From Entophlyctis helioformis (Eukaryota > Chytridiomycota > Chytridiomycetes > Chytridiales > Chytriomycetaceae): a stretch of 45,129 bases of DNA. Positions 1-10,938 of the stretch are shown here, piece by piece. The stretch spans positions 1-45,129 of the forward strand of contig JAHLKH010000202.1 of the NCBI GenBank assembly GCA_025526915.1. The letters are read 5' to 3'. Under the pieces are notes generated by a model. That model made no database searches and was not told the DNA's origin. It saw nothing but the letters and a program-made list of their open reading frames with translations. Numbering within the stretch: position 1 is the stretch's first letter; each line of letters opens with the position of its first letter. A program made the translations under genes and the position numbers.

Positions 1-60
1 CTCTTCGTTTGCAATGGCGGACATGCGCAGCAGCTCTTGGTCGAACTCGTCGTCGGTCAT
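1..60 (-). CDS. 5' end of an unidentified gene running off the left edge
   Basis: The complement starts with ATG at 60-58 and stays open for 20 codons to the window edge. It reads MTDDEFDQELLRMSAIANEE, an acidic, helix-prone N-terminus. The start is convincing because the upstream side (61-576) is low-complexity promoter-like DNA with CCAAT boxes, shared with the AAA gene on the other strand. Nothing here identifies the product. Confidence 0.5.
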   Translation of the reverse strand, partial: MTDDEFDQELLRMSAIANEE

Positions 61-576
61 GTAGCGGCGGGAGGCGGCCGAGGACGACGAGGCCGACGAG
101 ACGGACAGGGCGGGCGAGACCGGCACGGTCTTTGCAGCGCCGTCTGCGAGGGCGAGCGAGTCGAGCGAGACGGTGACCGCGACGGTGCCAGCGTGCGAGT
201 GCGAGTGCGTGTCTGTGTCTGTGACGGTGACTCTGTCCATGGGGCGGGCGAGGAGAGAGAGCAAGGAGAGAGGAGAGCCAAGAGCGAGGAGAGCGAGCCA
301 ACAACCGAGACCAGCCAGCCAGCCAATCACACGAAACCATCTGCAGCCACAACCAGCAGGCGAGCCCAGCAGGCGAGACCAATCAAGCGACCAGCCAATC
401 GCGCGCAATCACGCACAATCGCGCGATTTGCAGCCAATCGACCAAGCGACCAAGCGACCAAGCAGCCAATCGACTGGCTACGCCACGCGTGCACTGCCAC
501 GCTCTTGTCGCTCTCTCTTCGCTTGCTCTCCCCTCTCGCTCTCGCTCCCGACTCTCGCCCACTCACTCTCCAGCCA
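61..576. promoter_or_regulatory. Divergent promoter with CCAAT-box cluster
   Basis: This stretch lies between two divergent starts (60 on minus, 577 on plus). CCAAT occurs in the same orientation at 323-327, 379-383, 395-399, 434-438 and 466-470, mostly as CCAATC. A sixth at 574-578 overlaps the AAA start codon. CCAAT is the binding site of the fungal Hap/NF-Y complex; its use here is inference. Open frames over this stretch on both strands are repeat-driven (Arg/Ser/Pro/Gln-rich) and are not taken as genes. Confidence 0.45.
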
Positions 577-3500
577 ATGGCCTCGCCCGTGGCCTCGCCC
601 GCCTGGCCTGCCGCCGCCGCCGCCGCGCTGCACGCCGTGCTGGCCGCCCGCTCCCCGCCGCCGTCGACGCCCGCAGCGCCCTCGACGCGCGAGCACTTCA
701 AGTGGGCCCAGACCACCGCCCGCCTCGCCGCCGCCCTCGACGCCCACATCTGCAACTCGGTGCTGCCCCGCGGCCGCCGCCTGTCCCGCGCTGCCCTCGC
801 CCGCGTCCTGTCCCAGCAGCTCGAGTGCACCACAAACGCCATGCGTCCTGCCTCGCTGCCCGTCGACGCCTACCCGGCCCTGACCACGGCCATTCTCGAC
901 GCCTTGGCTGCAGAGGTGCGTGCGTGTCTGTCTGCCTGTGTCTGTGTGTGCCTGACTGTCTGCCTGCCTGTATCTGCCTGCCTGTGTCTGTACCAACCCT
1001 CCATGTCGTCGCTCACCTCGGATCTGCTCGGCACCTCCAGGATCTCTTTGGCCCCGACTCGGACGACCTCGACACCTTTGACCACAACGCTCCCGTGCCG
1101 GCCGATGTGCGCAGCTCCTTCATCACGGCTGTCGCCGCTGCTTCGTCGGCCATCGACCCGTCGCCGCTCTTGTCCAGCTCGCCTCGGCCCGCCCCTGGCC
1201 CGCTGTCCATGCCCAGCCGCTCAACAGCCACCGTGCGCCGACGGGCTCCGTCACCTCGCTCGGCTCGGCCGGCTCGGTTGGATCGACCGCTGCTGCTGCT
1301 GCCGCCCGCCTGGACGACCTCACCTTCAAGATCCACATCACGCACGGTCTGGTGCTGCGCATCCTCGACAAGGAGCTCGGCGACGCCGCCGGCTTTGCCG
1401 TGGGCTTCACCAACGTCTGTCGCAACTGGGCCAGGCGGTACATGGCCCAAACCGGCGACCCTTCCCACCTGTCCGGGTTTGCAGGGCCCATGGACACACA
1501 GACACAGACAAGGCAGAAGAGGTAGTGCACCGTCGCGTCGTCTTCTTGGCCTCCCTCTCTGACCGCCTTGATGACACCACCACCCCCCAGTCCATTCCAC
1601 ACTTTTGTCGAGCACGAGGAGCACCAAAAGGACCAGCGCGTGCTGTTCCCAGAGCCCTTTTCGTACACGCCTGCTCCGCCCACGGGTCTGGTCGTGACGT
1701 ATGTCAGCAACTCTAGTGGCGATCTCAACGCGCCGGTGCCTGACAAGCAGCCGTCGTTTGTGCAGATCGCCAGTATCCTGGCCGACATGCCCAAGAATCA
1801 CACTCTCAAGGTCTCGTACGGCACCCGGTGCACGCCTCTCGAGCCGACCCTCGAGCAGTGGTCGGGGTCCGCTGCATCCGCACCGTCTGGAGACGGCGAG
1901 CAGGATCTGATCCTCATCCGCAACGGCACCTACGCGTTCGTGTGGTACATCAAGCACCACCAGGGCATCAAGTACGCCACCATCCCGCGCGATGTCTGCA
2001 ACGTCGGCCTCGATCTCATAAAGTCCAAGGAGAGCAAGTACGGCCTCATTGGCGTCGAGGACGTCACCAAGGACCTCAGCCGCGGTCTGGCCGCGTACCA
2101 GAATCCGACAAAGGGGTTCAGCGACATTCCGCGTGGATTCCTGTTCTGGGGCCCGCCTGGCACGGGCAAAACGACAATTGTGCAGCGGCTGTCGAGTCTG
2201 CTCAATGCCAAGCTGCTGTGCGACCCGTTGACGCCAGGCAGCTTCAACCAGGGCATCGTCGGTGACTCGGAGCGCATGATCAACACGCTCGCCAACTGGG
2301 CCAAGTCGGTAAGTGCTGGCATGTCCTTTCACTTTTGGGCTTCGCCCGTGTCTTGGCAAGAACCTGACCCCTCCGATCTGGCATGCAGATCCCATGGCAC
2401 GTGTGTGTGGTGGCCATTGACGAGATTGACGGCCTAGCCCCGAGTCGCGAGAGTGCGAGCAAGGACTCGTCCAAGACAGACATTATCGGCGTGCTGCTCG
2501 CCCTCATTGGCGGTATCCGCAACATCCCCAATCTCGTGCTCTTTGGCTCGACCAACCTGCTGCACACGATGGACGCGGCTTTTCTGCGCCGCATGAACTA
2601 CAAGATCTTTATTGGCCGCCCTTCGTTTGATGCGCGTCGCGACTGGGTGTTCAAGATCGCAAAGTCGTACCAGAAGCACCACAAGAACTCGCCGTTCAGT
2701 ACCGATGACAAGGGACTCGTCGACGAGTTTGTCAAGCTGACGCTCAACTTTTCGACCGACGCCGTGTCCAAGGCACTCAACCTGGCCGCCGACAACTGGG
2801 TCGCCAGCGGCGCGACCGAGCCGCTCGACCTCAACACGCTCGTCGAGTACGTGCGCGAACGTGCCATGATGGAAAAGGTCTACTTTGGCGGTCGCTTCCT
2901 TCCAGACATTCTGCGCAACGCCGTTGACGAGTCGCAGGCCATTGACCGCTTTGAGCCGGTCGCCAAGCTCACCGACTTTATGGCCAAGAACGCCGCAGGC
3001 ACGCACCGCCGGTGCAGTGGCCGTGTGCTCGTGCAGCTGATCGGATCCAGCCGGTCGCATCACGACCTCACCGAGGCGGACCGCATGAACCAGATCCAGG
3101 TCGAAGCCATCACCAAGGACGGCGCCAAGGACGACATGCTCGAGATCCGCGAGATGCTCATCAACAAGGACTGGTCGGTCCAGCGCATCCACGACGCCAT
3201 GCAGACCATCCCCGTGTGCCGCTTCCACGGCGGCGCGTGCACCACGTCGTGCTCGTCCTATGGCGATACCCGATTCAGGGCCGCGATCCAGCGGTTCCTG
3301 TATATTATCCAGGAGGTGGACGAGTTTACGCGGCTCAGGCGGGCCAAAGACAGCGTCATTGAGGGCAATGTCATGTACGCATCGTTCCAAAACTCCGTGT
3401 ACGAGTTGCAGGAGCGCCGCAGCCCCGAGCTGCTCAAGAAGCATGTGACGCAGATCATGGTGGCGTGTGCGGCGATGCTCTCGCGGCAGGCGGCTGCGTC

Positions 3501-4678
3501 GCAGGTCGGGCTCGCCGCGCTCCTCAGCAGCACGCTCGAGCGCAAGCTGTCGGAGCTCGACCAAGACTCGCTGGCGATGGACGTGTGGCGGGACATGGTC
3601 GACGTCATGAGCCGCCGGTTCAAGGACACGGTCAACAAGAGTGCGGCCGACCTGATTGCTTTTATCAAGCCCATGACGCAGTTTACGGTCAAGCGCGACC
3701 TGGAGGTGCTCAAGAAAGAGGCGTCGATGGCGGAGCTCGACGTGTACTCCAAGGACGAGATCATGTACAAGCTGCTCGACTATGGCATCAACAAGAACGT
3801 GTCGTTTATCCAGCTGATTGACAATGGCTACCTGCTGGCCAACCACAAGCTTGACGAGGTAAGTCCCCGCCCCCTGCTCGTGTGCCTGTGCCTGTGTGTG
3901 TGTGTTGTTGGCCTGCCCTCCCACTCCCACTCACAGCCACGGCCGTGCGGCACGCTGCATTGAACAGGCGTCCGCCAAAGAAGCGCTGCTGCAAGTGACG
4001 GCGGAAGCCACGCAGTACCCGTCGTCGATCCTGCTGTTCGACCTCGACTCGATTGCGCAGATCCGCACCGAGCTGCGCTCGAGCACCAACCCGGACCAGC
4101 CCGACGACAACCGGGACTTTGTCATTAACCGGCAGGACCTGTTCACCATGGCCGTGCAGTACTTTAAGGACCTGGCGGCCGTCGACGGCACGCCGCACTG
4201 GGTCGTGGCCATCTCCGAGCACGCCCATATCCTGCGTCTGTTCAAGGAGTCGGTCAACTGGCCCAAGAGCGGAAGCGGAAGCGGCAGTAGGGGAAGTGGC
4301 GGCGGAAACGGCGGCACTGCTGCGGCCATGACCATATGCAGCCGGTGCGACCAACGCGTGTCGCGCAACGACCGGTCGTGGACATGCAGCAAGCACCGCG
4401 TCAACCAGGTGTACTCGCAGACCGACTACAACACAGCGACGCAGGTGGGGCTACAGGCGGCGTTGCATGCGGCCGGGAGACCCGGCAGCCCCTCTTCCAC
4501 ATCACCTGCACCGACACCAGCAACGAGCCAGCTCGCGTACTATGACAAGAACGAGGCTGTCGAGTATGCCGCGCGCACGGGGCGGCCGTTTACGGATATG
4601 CGGTACCGCTGTTGCGGTGGCCCGCTGTACGGACCGGGGTGTCTCCGTGCTCAGCACGTGCAGCACGCGCATGAGTGA
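577..4678 (+). CDS. AAA-family ATPase with C-terminal Cys-rich region
   Basis: Proposed exons: 577-915, 1041-1106, 1178-1521, 1591-2308, 2389-3858 and 3968-4678; phases agree and give about 1215 residues. The break inside 1041-1521 could instead be one missing base. Walker A GPPGTGKT lies near residue 436 and Walker B VVAIDEID near 496, followed by a sensor-like FGSTN and an arginine-finger-like FLRRM. This is a single AAA module of the BCS1/Cdc48 general type. The N-terminal third is Ala/Ser/Pro-rich, then folded-looking. The C-terminus has two Cys clusters, CSRCDQRVSRNDRSWTC and YRCCGGPLYGPGC, which may bind zinc. I do not recognise the subfamily; an ATP-driven remodelling role is inferred from the motifs. 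The start is the first ATG after the CCAAT promoter. Confidence 0.75.
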
Positions 4679-4707
4679 CGCTGCTCCACCCTGTACTACG
4701 CGTCTGT

Positions 4708-4713
4708 AATAAA
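4708..4713 (+). terminator. Poly(A) signal of the AAA gene
   Basis: A canonical AATAAA lies 30 nt after the AAA-gene stop codon, the right place for its 3' end. Confidence 0.6.
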
Positions 4714-5317
4714 GACAATGGAGGAGTGACCGCCATTGTGACTCCACCTTTGTGAAAACACAACAACACACGCACACATACTTTGCCGGTTGTCTGGTCA
4801 GACGGATCGTTGAGCGAGAGCGAGTGCGGGAGGAGTCGGTATGTGGTGCTGTCGGGGAACTGCCCGATACGTCTGGGGGGTGGGCAGAGCGATGTGTGCG
4901 GGCGTCGTACTGACTGACACGGATACGCACGAACAGCATCGCATACACACGGGGAGATACACACGATCCGGTCACAGAGAGAGCTGTGTTGTCCAGCGCG
5001 CCGAGACAGACGACACAACCAGACGACACAGACAGACGACACAAGACGAGACACGGCAGTGAGTGGCTGTTGCATCGCGCGTGTGTGTGGACAGAAGCGG
5101 CCGTCTGGACCACGCGTGTCGTGTAGATGGCCGCTGAACAGCCAATGTGCGCGGGAGGGGGGCAAGGAGAGGCGGTGTACTGACGAGTGCCGCCACACCG
5201 CACTGCCATGGCCGCCGATCACACATCCGGGGGGGACCAGACCCGACAGAACCGTACCAAACCCCGGAACACCAACACCAACACCAACACTCACAACACA
5301 CACCGACATCACGAGGA
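4714..5317. other. Intergenic region upstream of the cyclase gene
   Basis: About 600 nt between the AAA poly(A) signal and the cyclase start. It is rich in short ACA/CAC runs (for example 4757-4780 and 5271-5304). Open frames on both strands here have skewed, repeat-derived composition. I see no RNA gene and no clear TATA box. Confidence 0.4.
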
Positions 5318-8300
5318 ATGCGCGAGACGGAAAAGTCGTCGTATCTGGGGTCGTTGCGGAAACTGCCGCTCAAGTTTCGGAAGCCCGGGTCAGAGACACC
5401 GGACAAGGCGGCAGGGGGCAGCGCATCATCGGCGAGCGCGTTGCCCGTGCCGCAGGCATCGCTGAGCGACGGGCGGCCATCGTCATCGTCATCCGTGTCG
5501 GTGTCGTCGTCGCCATCGCTCGCGCCGCCGGCGCCGGCGGCGGCGGCTGGAGGCGGTAAAGAGAAGAAGCTGAGCACGTGGCAGAAGCTGATGCAGACGC
5601 AAGAGGGCGGTGGCGGCGGCGGGAGTGGCGGGTTCGGCGAGCGGTCCATGGACGCGTTTGAAGAGACCGAGACGACGGTTGGGTCGGCCGTGTTTGATGA
5701 GCCGCCCGCGTCGGCCAAGCCGGGCAAGAAGAAGCTGGTGTTGATGGCACCGCGGCAGTCGCCGCTGGGGGCCGGTGGGAAGCTTCCCGGGTCGACGGGC
5801 GGCAGCGTGGCGGCGTCGGCGCGGACGAGCCTGTTGGCGGCGTCTGGGGCAGGGATGGGCAGTGGCCGCGTGGCGGGGCCGGCAGACTCGGCAGGTGGCG
5901 CGGCGGACGCGAGTGCGCAGGGTAGTCAGGCTGGCAGCAGTGTGCAGGGCGGCGAGATGGCGTCACGGGGGTCTCAGATATCGGCATCGGCAGGCGGTGG
6001 AGCGGGTGCAAGGAGCAAGGCCGCTGAGGCGGACGGCGGGCGGTTGATTTACACGACCAGCTACGGCGGCAAGATGACGTTCCCGCTCATGCGAGACGAG
6101 ACGACGATTGGACGCAAAGACGACAACCATGTCGTGCTGACGGACCCCAAGATCTCAAAGTGCCATGCGTCCGTTACGCGGTCAGAGGACGGGTGAGCGG
6201 GGTAGCTGGCTTGGGCTGGATCGGCGTGTTGCGTGTTGCGTGTTGCATGCTGCGTGTTGTGGGTTGGGTGGCTACTGACCTGGCGTGGTGCACGGTCGAT
6301 TGATTGCAGGTACTCGGTGACGGACCGCAACTCGTCCAACGGCGTGCGCGTCAACGACGAGTTTATCCAGCCGGGCAAGCCGCACCGTCTGCACACGGGC
6401 GATGCCATCATGGTGGGCTCCATCAAGCTCATTTTCTATGAAAAGGGCGACGGCCCGCTGCCCAGCGGCGCGAGCGGCGTCGGCGTCGGCACGGGCACCC
6501 TCGGCGCCATCAATAGCAATGCACAGGGTGCAGGCGGCGACATTGGCAGAAGCAGCGGTGGCGGCGGCAGCAGCGATCCGAGCGATCCGCGCAGTCTCCA
6601 GCCGCAGATGGCGGGGGCGACGGGGCTCGGCTCGACCGACGAAAACTACCTCAATCTCGTGACGATCCTGCCGTCGGACAAGCAGTACGACCAACAGATC
6701 GCCATCAAGGCCGAGCTCGAGGCCGACACGGACATGGATTTCCCCAAAGCGTCCGAGTCGACCAACATCACGACGCTCAAGGAGGACTATGAGAAGCTGC
6801 GGCTGGCGTACGAGCTGTCCAAGATCACGCTGACCAACGACATCACGCCGCATCTCGAAAAGTCGCTGGAACTCATGTTTGAGATCCTGCCCATCGATCG
6901 CGGCGTGGTGCTGCTGGTGGACCAGGCGACAGGTGCGCTCGGCGCACACTACGTCAAGCTGCGCAACGGCGCCGAGGAAGAAGGCAAAGAGATTCTGCTG
7001 TCGTCGACGATTCTCAAGCTCGTGTTCGAGTCGCGCAAGTGTCTGATCACGACCGACGCGTCCATGGACACGAACCTCAAGGCCGCAGCGAGCGTGCAGC
7101 ATGGGCATATTCGGTCAGTCATCTGCGTGCCGCTGATTGCACACAACAAGGTAACAGGACCCATGGAGTCGTGTTGGCTGGATGCGTGGCATGCGCATGG
7201 ATTAACCGACACGTGTTGGGTTTCCCCCCAAACGGCAGGTGCACGGCATTCTGCATCTGGATTCGGCAGACCGCATCTCGCGGTTCCAGAACAAAGACCT
7301 GTCGCTCGTCAAGGCAGTCAGCAACCAGACAGCCATCGCCATCGAGAACAGCGTGCTCATGAGCGAGTTCGAGGCCAACGCGCGGCTCAACGAGCAGCTG
7401 TCGCGCTTCCTCGCGCCGCAGGTGGTGCAGCGCATGACCAACCGCTCCGAGATTATCCGCAAGGGCGGGCGGCAGATGGTCGGCACCATCATCTTTGTCG
7501 ATATCCGCGGGTTCACGAATTTCAGCGAGAAGAGCGAGCCGGTCGAGGTGGTGCATCTTCTCAACGACTACTTTGAGCGGGTATGTAGCCAGCCGCTTCT
7601 TGATGCTTCTTGGTGCTCGGTATCGGTGTCGGTGTCGGTTGTACGGCATGGTGCGCGTGCTAACACACGGACCCACCGACCACCAGCTTGTGCGCATCGT
7701 GTTCAAGTACAACGGCGTGGTGGACAAGTACATTGGCGACGCGCTCATGGCCGTGTTCGGCACACTCGAAGACGACCGCGACGCCGAATACCGCGCCGTC
7801 TGTGCCGCGCTCGAGTTCCAGCGCGCGATCAAGGACATGAACAGCGACCGCGCGCGCACGGGCCGCGACCCCGTGTCGATTGGCGTGGGCGTCAACACGG
7901 GCGAGCTGCTCGCCGGCTTCATTGGGTCTTCGCAGCGGCTCGAGTACACTTGTATCGGTGACACGGTCAACACGTCGTCGCGTGTGTGCTCGCTGGCCAA
8001 GAAGGACCAGGTGTTCATCTCCGAGTACACATACAAGTTTGTGGCCGACCGCGTGGATGCGGTGTCGGTCGGGTCGCGGCAGTTCAAGGGCAAGAACAAG
8101 GAGGTCATGGTGTACGAGGTGTTTGGGCTGGTCGAGCCGGGTCAGATCGGGCCACATGCAGCAGCGGCAGCAGCAGCAGCAGCAGCGGCGGCATCGCCAG
8201 ACGGAACCAACGCGTCTGTGCCAGGCACAGAGACGACCGCAGCACCAGCCATTGCCATTCATGGCCCAACAGACGCGATACAATCGCCGGCAGCGACGGA

Positions 8301-8657
8301 TGGCCAGAGCGTGGTGAGCGCGAGCACGTCACCCAACCTGCTCGAAACGATTCTCTCGCACACGTTCTCGTACCGCGACCGCGAAGGGTCTGCGCAGCCG
8401 CCGTCACCGCAACCGCCGACCGTGCTCGCGCATATGCAGTCGCTCACGGCCGTGGAGTCGTCGGCGTTTGAGGTGGTGGAGCAGCCGATGCAGCAGCAAC
8501 AAGCGCATCCGCAGCAGCCAGGACCACAGATCAGGTGGATGATCCGGTCCAGCACCAACACGACCAGGACGGCCAGGATGATCAGCACGATCAGCACAAC
8601 CAGGATGACCAGCACGATCAACAACCCACCGCAACCCAAGTCAATCACGAGACATGA
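5318..8657 (+). CDS. FHA-GAF class III adenylate cyclase
   Basis: Exons: 5318-6192, 6310-7150, 7239-7580 and 7687-8657, about 1009 residues. A Ser/Gly/Ala-rich N-terminus precedes an FHA domain (about 260-360; TTIGRKDDNHVV, then NSSNGVRVN), a GAF domain (about 450-605) and a class III cyclase domain (about 650-835). Metal-binding Asp is seen in FVDIRGFTNF and in KYIGDALMAVFG; transition-state Asn and Arg are in VNTSSRV. The purine-selecting pair looks like Lys (DKYIGD) and Thr (EYTCIGD), pointing to ATP rather than GTP. No transmembrane segment is seen, so a soluble cAMP-producing enzyme controlled by a phospho-peptide module and a small-ligand module is inferred. The tail is Gln/Asp/His-rich. 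A one-base break near 8472-8525 (in CAG-type repeats) is needed to reach the stop at 8655-8657; without it the frame runs to 8745, beyond the poly(A) signal. Confidence 0.85.
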
Positions 8658-8666
8658 CAAGGCTGA

Positions 8667-8697
8667 TTTTATTCGTATGTGGACCATTAATAATAAA
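8667..8697. terminator. Overlapping convergent poly(A) signals
   Basis: A plus-strand AATAAA at 8692-8697 serves the cyclase gene. A minus-strand AATAAA (complement of 8667-8672) serves the F-box gene. The two transcripts must overlap tail to tail in about 30-60 nt. Confidence 0.55.
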
Positions 8698-8728
8698 CAA
8701 CAAGTCAAGCATATCGAGTGCACTTCAT

Positions 8729-9715
8729 CTACAGCGGCTGGTTGAACAGCAGCTGTGGCGAGACGTGAAGGCGGACAATCGATGCAAACGCCTTGAACGG
8801 ACGCTGTCCGGCGCGAGGTTCGGACGACTCGCGATCGCCGTCAGCAAGGGCGACCGGTGCCAGCAGCGTGGCCAGCAGTGTGTCGGCCGACTCGGGGGGA
8901 AGCAGCGATCCGGCCGGCTGGTCGCTGATATGGGTGACATCATAGACGAGCGTGGCAGCCGCGCCGATGCGGTCGCGGAGGCCGACCGTGTGGCGGCCCA
9001 CGACGGCGGACAGCGGCTTGGTCGTCGCGGGCAGCGCGTCGAGGCGGGTGAAGAAGCGGTGGTTGGCATAGCCGCTGGAGGTGCTCGAAGAAGCGGGGCC
9101 TGGCGCGTGGAACCACAGATGCAGCCATGGCGATGCTGTCACGCCAAACGAGAAGCCCGCGGCCGGGTAGTGCGGGATGAGCGGCAGGAAGCCGATGCTG
9201 TCGACCCACATGCCAAACGTCTCGAGGCCGCTTGCGCGGAAGACGAGCGTTCCCGACGCCGTGTCGAAAGAGTCAATGTGGAGCGGCAGGGCCGTGATGA
9301 GGTTGGAGGCGCCTGGCGAGTCGTCGGCCAAGTTGCCGAGAAGCCACAGACAGTGGCCGGTGTGCGGGGTGGTGGCCATGAGCGGCGACGACAGCGCAGC
9401 CAGGGCGGCGCTGGTTGTGTGGCCCTGCTCGATCGTGTCGTCGGTCTGGGCGTTGCTGCCCGCTCCATTGCCACCATTGCCACCATTGCCACCATTGCCA
9501 CCATTGCCACGGCTGGCGCTGCTGCTGTGCTTGGCGGGAGCCTGGATGGCCTGTGTGCGGCACAGCTGTGCATGGCAGTGCTTGAGGCGGCGGACGATGA
9601 TCCTGTTGGAGCACGAGTGCCAGGTGTGGCACACAAACTGCGCACGGTTGCGCAGGACAGGCAGGGGGAGCCACTCGAGGATGGCGTGCACAAGCTCGAC
9701 TGGCAGCGACTGCAT
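8729..9715 (-). CDS. F-box protein, single exon
   Basis: A 328-residue reading from ATG at 9715-9713. The N-terminus SLPVELVHAILEWLPLPVL and the following CHTWH match an F-box, the Skp1-binding module of SCF ubiquitin ligases. The frame stays open upstream, but that part has Cys/Ser/Val repeat composition, so the ATG directly before the F-box is preferred. A Gly-Gly-Asn repeat (from a 9-nt DNA repeat) follows. The C-terminal two thirds, with segments such as FGMWVDSIGFLPLIPHYP and SPWLHLWFHAPG, resembles a SPRY/B30.2-like beta fold, a weak guess. Role: probable substrate receptor, target unknown. Confidence 0.7.
   Translation of the reverse strand: MQSLPVELVHAILEWLPLPVLRNRAQFVCHTWHSCSNRIIVRRLKHCHAQLCRTQAIQAPAKHSSSASRGNGGNGGNGGNGGNGAGSNAQTDDTIEQGHTTSAALAALSSPLMATTPHTGHCLWLLGNLADDSPGASNLITALPLHIDSFDTASGTLVFRASGLETFGMWVDSIGFLPLIPHYPAAGFSFGVTASPWLHLWFHAPGPASSSTSSGYANHRFFTRLDALPATTKPLSAVVGRHTVGLRDRIGAAATLVYDVTHISDQPAGSLLPPESADTLLATLLAPVALADGDRESSEPRAGQRPFKAFASIVRLHVSPQLLFNQPL
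9467..9513. repeat. 9-nt tandem repeat (GGN codons)
   Basis: CCATTGCCA-type units repeat about five times inside the F-box gene, encoding Gly-Gly-Asn on the minus strand. The unit is a multiple of three, so copy-number change keeps the frame. Confidence 0.7.
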
Positions 9716-10126
9716 GCGGCGGGTTGATGTGGTGCGAGGTGCTGTGCGAGGTGCTGTGCGAGGTGGCAGCACTGGGGGGAAGCGGTGCAGACGATGCTGT
9801 GCACCAGCCGCGCAGATGAAACAGGGCGTGTTGCGTGCGGCTGCCCAGACAGACCGGCACGCTGACAAGCAGACACGCTGACACGCTGACACAAAGACAC
9901 GCAGACTGGCAGGCTGGCTGGCCGATAGACACGAAACGCGGATAAACGCACACGCAAGCACGCACCGCATGGCGCAGTCGAGTCTGCGTGGGTGTGCACA
10001 GCGTGACTGGCCATGTGCTTTGCGTCTTTGCGTCTTTGCCTTATGGAGGCTGAAGCTTTCTGCCAGCCAGCCAGCCATTCAAAAGGCACCACAAACAAGA
10101 ACGAAAAAGCCACTCAGACGCACGCC

Positions 10127-10159
<33 letters not shown>

Positions 10160-10172
10160 ACTCCGCATCATC
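9716..10172. other. Divergent intergenic region with (CA)n
   Basis: Shared upstream region of the F-box gene (minus) and the gene at 10173 (plus). It holds GACACGCTGACACG-like short repeats near 9865-9905 and a pure CA dinucleotide run at 10127-10154, ending about 20 nt before the plus-strand ATG. No coding signal is supported. Confidence 0.4.
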
Positions 10173-10938
10173 ATGACCGAACAGACGTTCAAGCTCGGCT
10201 GGGGAAACAGAGCCAAGGCGCTGGCCGAGGAGCAGGAGCGGCTGCGGCAGCTGCAGCTGCTGCGCGAGCAGGGCCTGCTGCCCGACTCGCCCGCCGCCGC
10301 CAGCGAGCACGCCGGCGAGCACCGGCAGATCCCGCCTGGTGGTGCACACGGCCAGCAGCACCTGTGCCTCGACCACACGCACGCCTCGCTGTCCGTGTCG
10401 GCCGCCTCGGCCTCTGCCGCTGCCTCGCTGGCGCCGTCGCTCTCCGCTGTCGTCGTCGCTCGCTGTGCCGTACGCCATCCCGGCCGCCCCCAACGCCATC
10501 TCGGTGCCGCTGTACTCGACGTCGGCCGCCTCGTCTCGCGGTATCGGCTCGTACCTGGGCGGCGGCTCGTCGGCTGCCTCCGCTGCTCGGTCGGTGTCGT
10601 CGTCGTCGCTCGCGGGCAGCGCATCGTCGTCGGTCGGCGGCCACACACACGGCGCATTCGCAGCGGTCGGCTCGCTGTCGACTGCTCCCGTGTCGGTTCC
10701 GCTGGGCGGCATCGCCGTCAAGGGCGGCCGGCAGGGCAGCGCAAGCATGGCCCACCAGCAGCAGCTGTCGACGTCCAGCAACGCACACGGCGGCCACATG
10801 CTCGGCACGTCGTTCTCGTCCACGGCGTCGTCGCCCTCCAGACGGCACCTGTCCATGTCGCTGCCGCCTGCACGCATCCGCGAGTTTGGCGACTCGCCGT
10901 TCATCACGGGCACGCAGTCGACCGTCTTCTCGCGCTGA
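10173..10938 (+). CDS. Unidentified Ser/Ala/Gly-rich protein
   Basis: Starts MTEQTFKLGWGNRAKALAEE, a charged amphipathic helix continuing with Glu/Arg/Leu/Gln. It then becomes low complexity. The likely C-terminal half (from about 10460) is in the +1 frame and ends REFGDSPFITGTQSTVFSR before TGA at 10936-10938. The switch between about 10340 and 10460 has no believable intron, so either one base is wrong or a splice site is missed. The defined N-terminal helix and the conserved-looking C-terminal peptide suggest a disordered adaptor or regulator. No family is recognised. Confidence 0.5.

Noticed and set aside
37..1716. Long plus-strand open frame covering the divergent promoter and the first AAA exons
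   Set aside because: The first half is repeat-derived Arg/Ser/Pro-rich sequence. The supported AAA start is 577, and coding then follows splice-joined exons in other frames.
2434..3930. 498-codon minus-strand open frame
   Set aside because: It mirrors the AAA coding exon; its His/Arg/Val-rich composition is typical of the antisense of GC-rich coding DNA.
8472..8525. Programmed frameshift in the cyclase tail
   Set aside because: The site lacks a slippery heptamer and lies in CAG-type repeats, and similar one-base breaks occur across the window, so a sequence error is simpler.
9716..10113. Upstream extension of the F-box protein and the overlapping minus frame from 10113
   Set aside because: Cys/Ser/Val-rich repeats from CTGACACG-type DNA repeats; no conserved feature before the F-box.
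10127..10154. CA dinucleotide run considered as a telomere-like or CRISPR-like feature
   Set aside because: A simple microsatellite with no spacers or telomere unit. No CRISPR array exists anywhere in the window.
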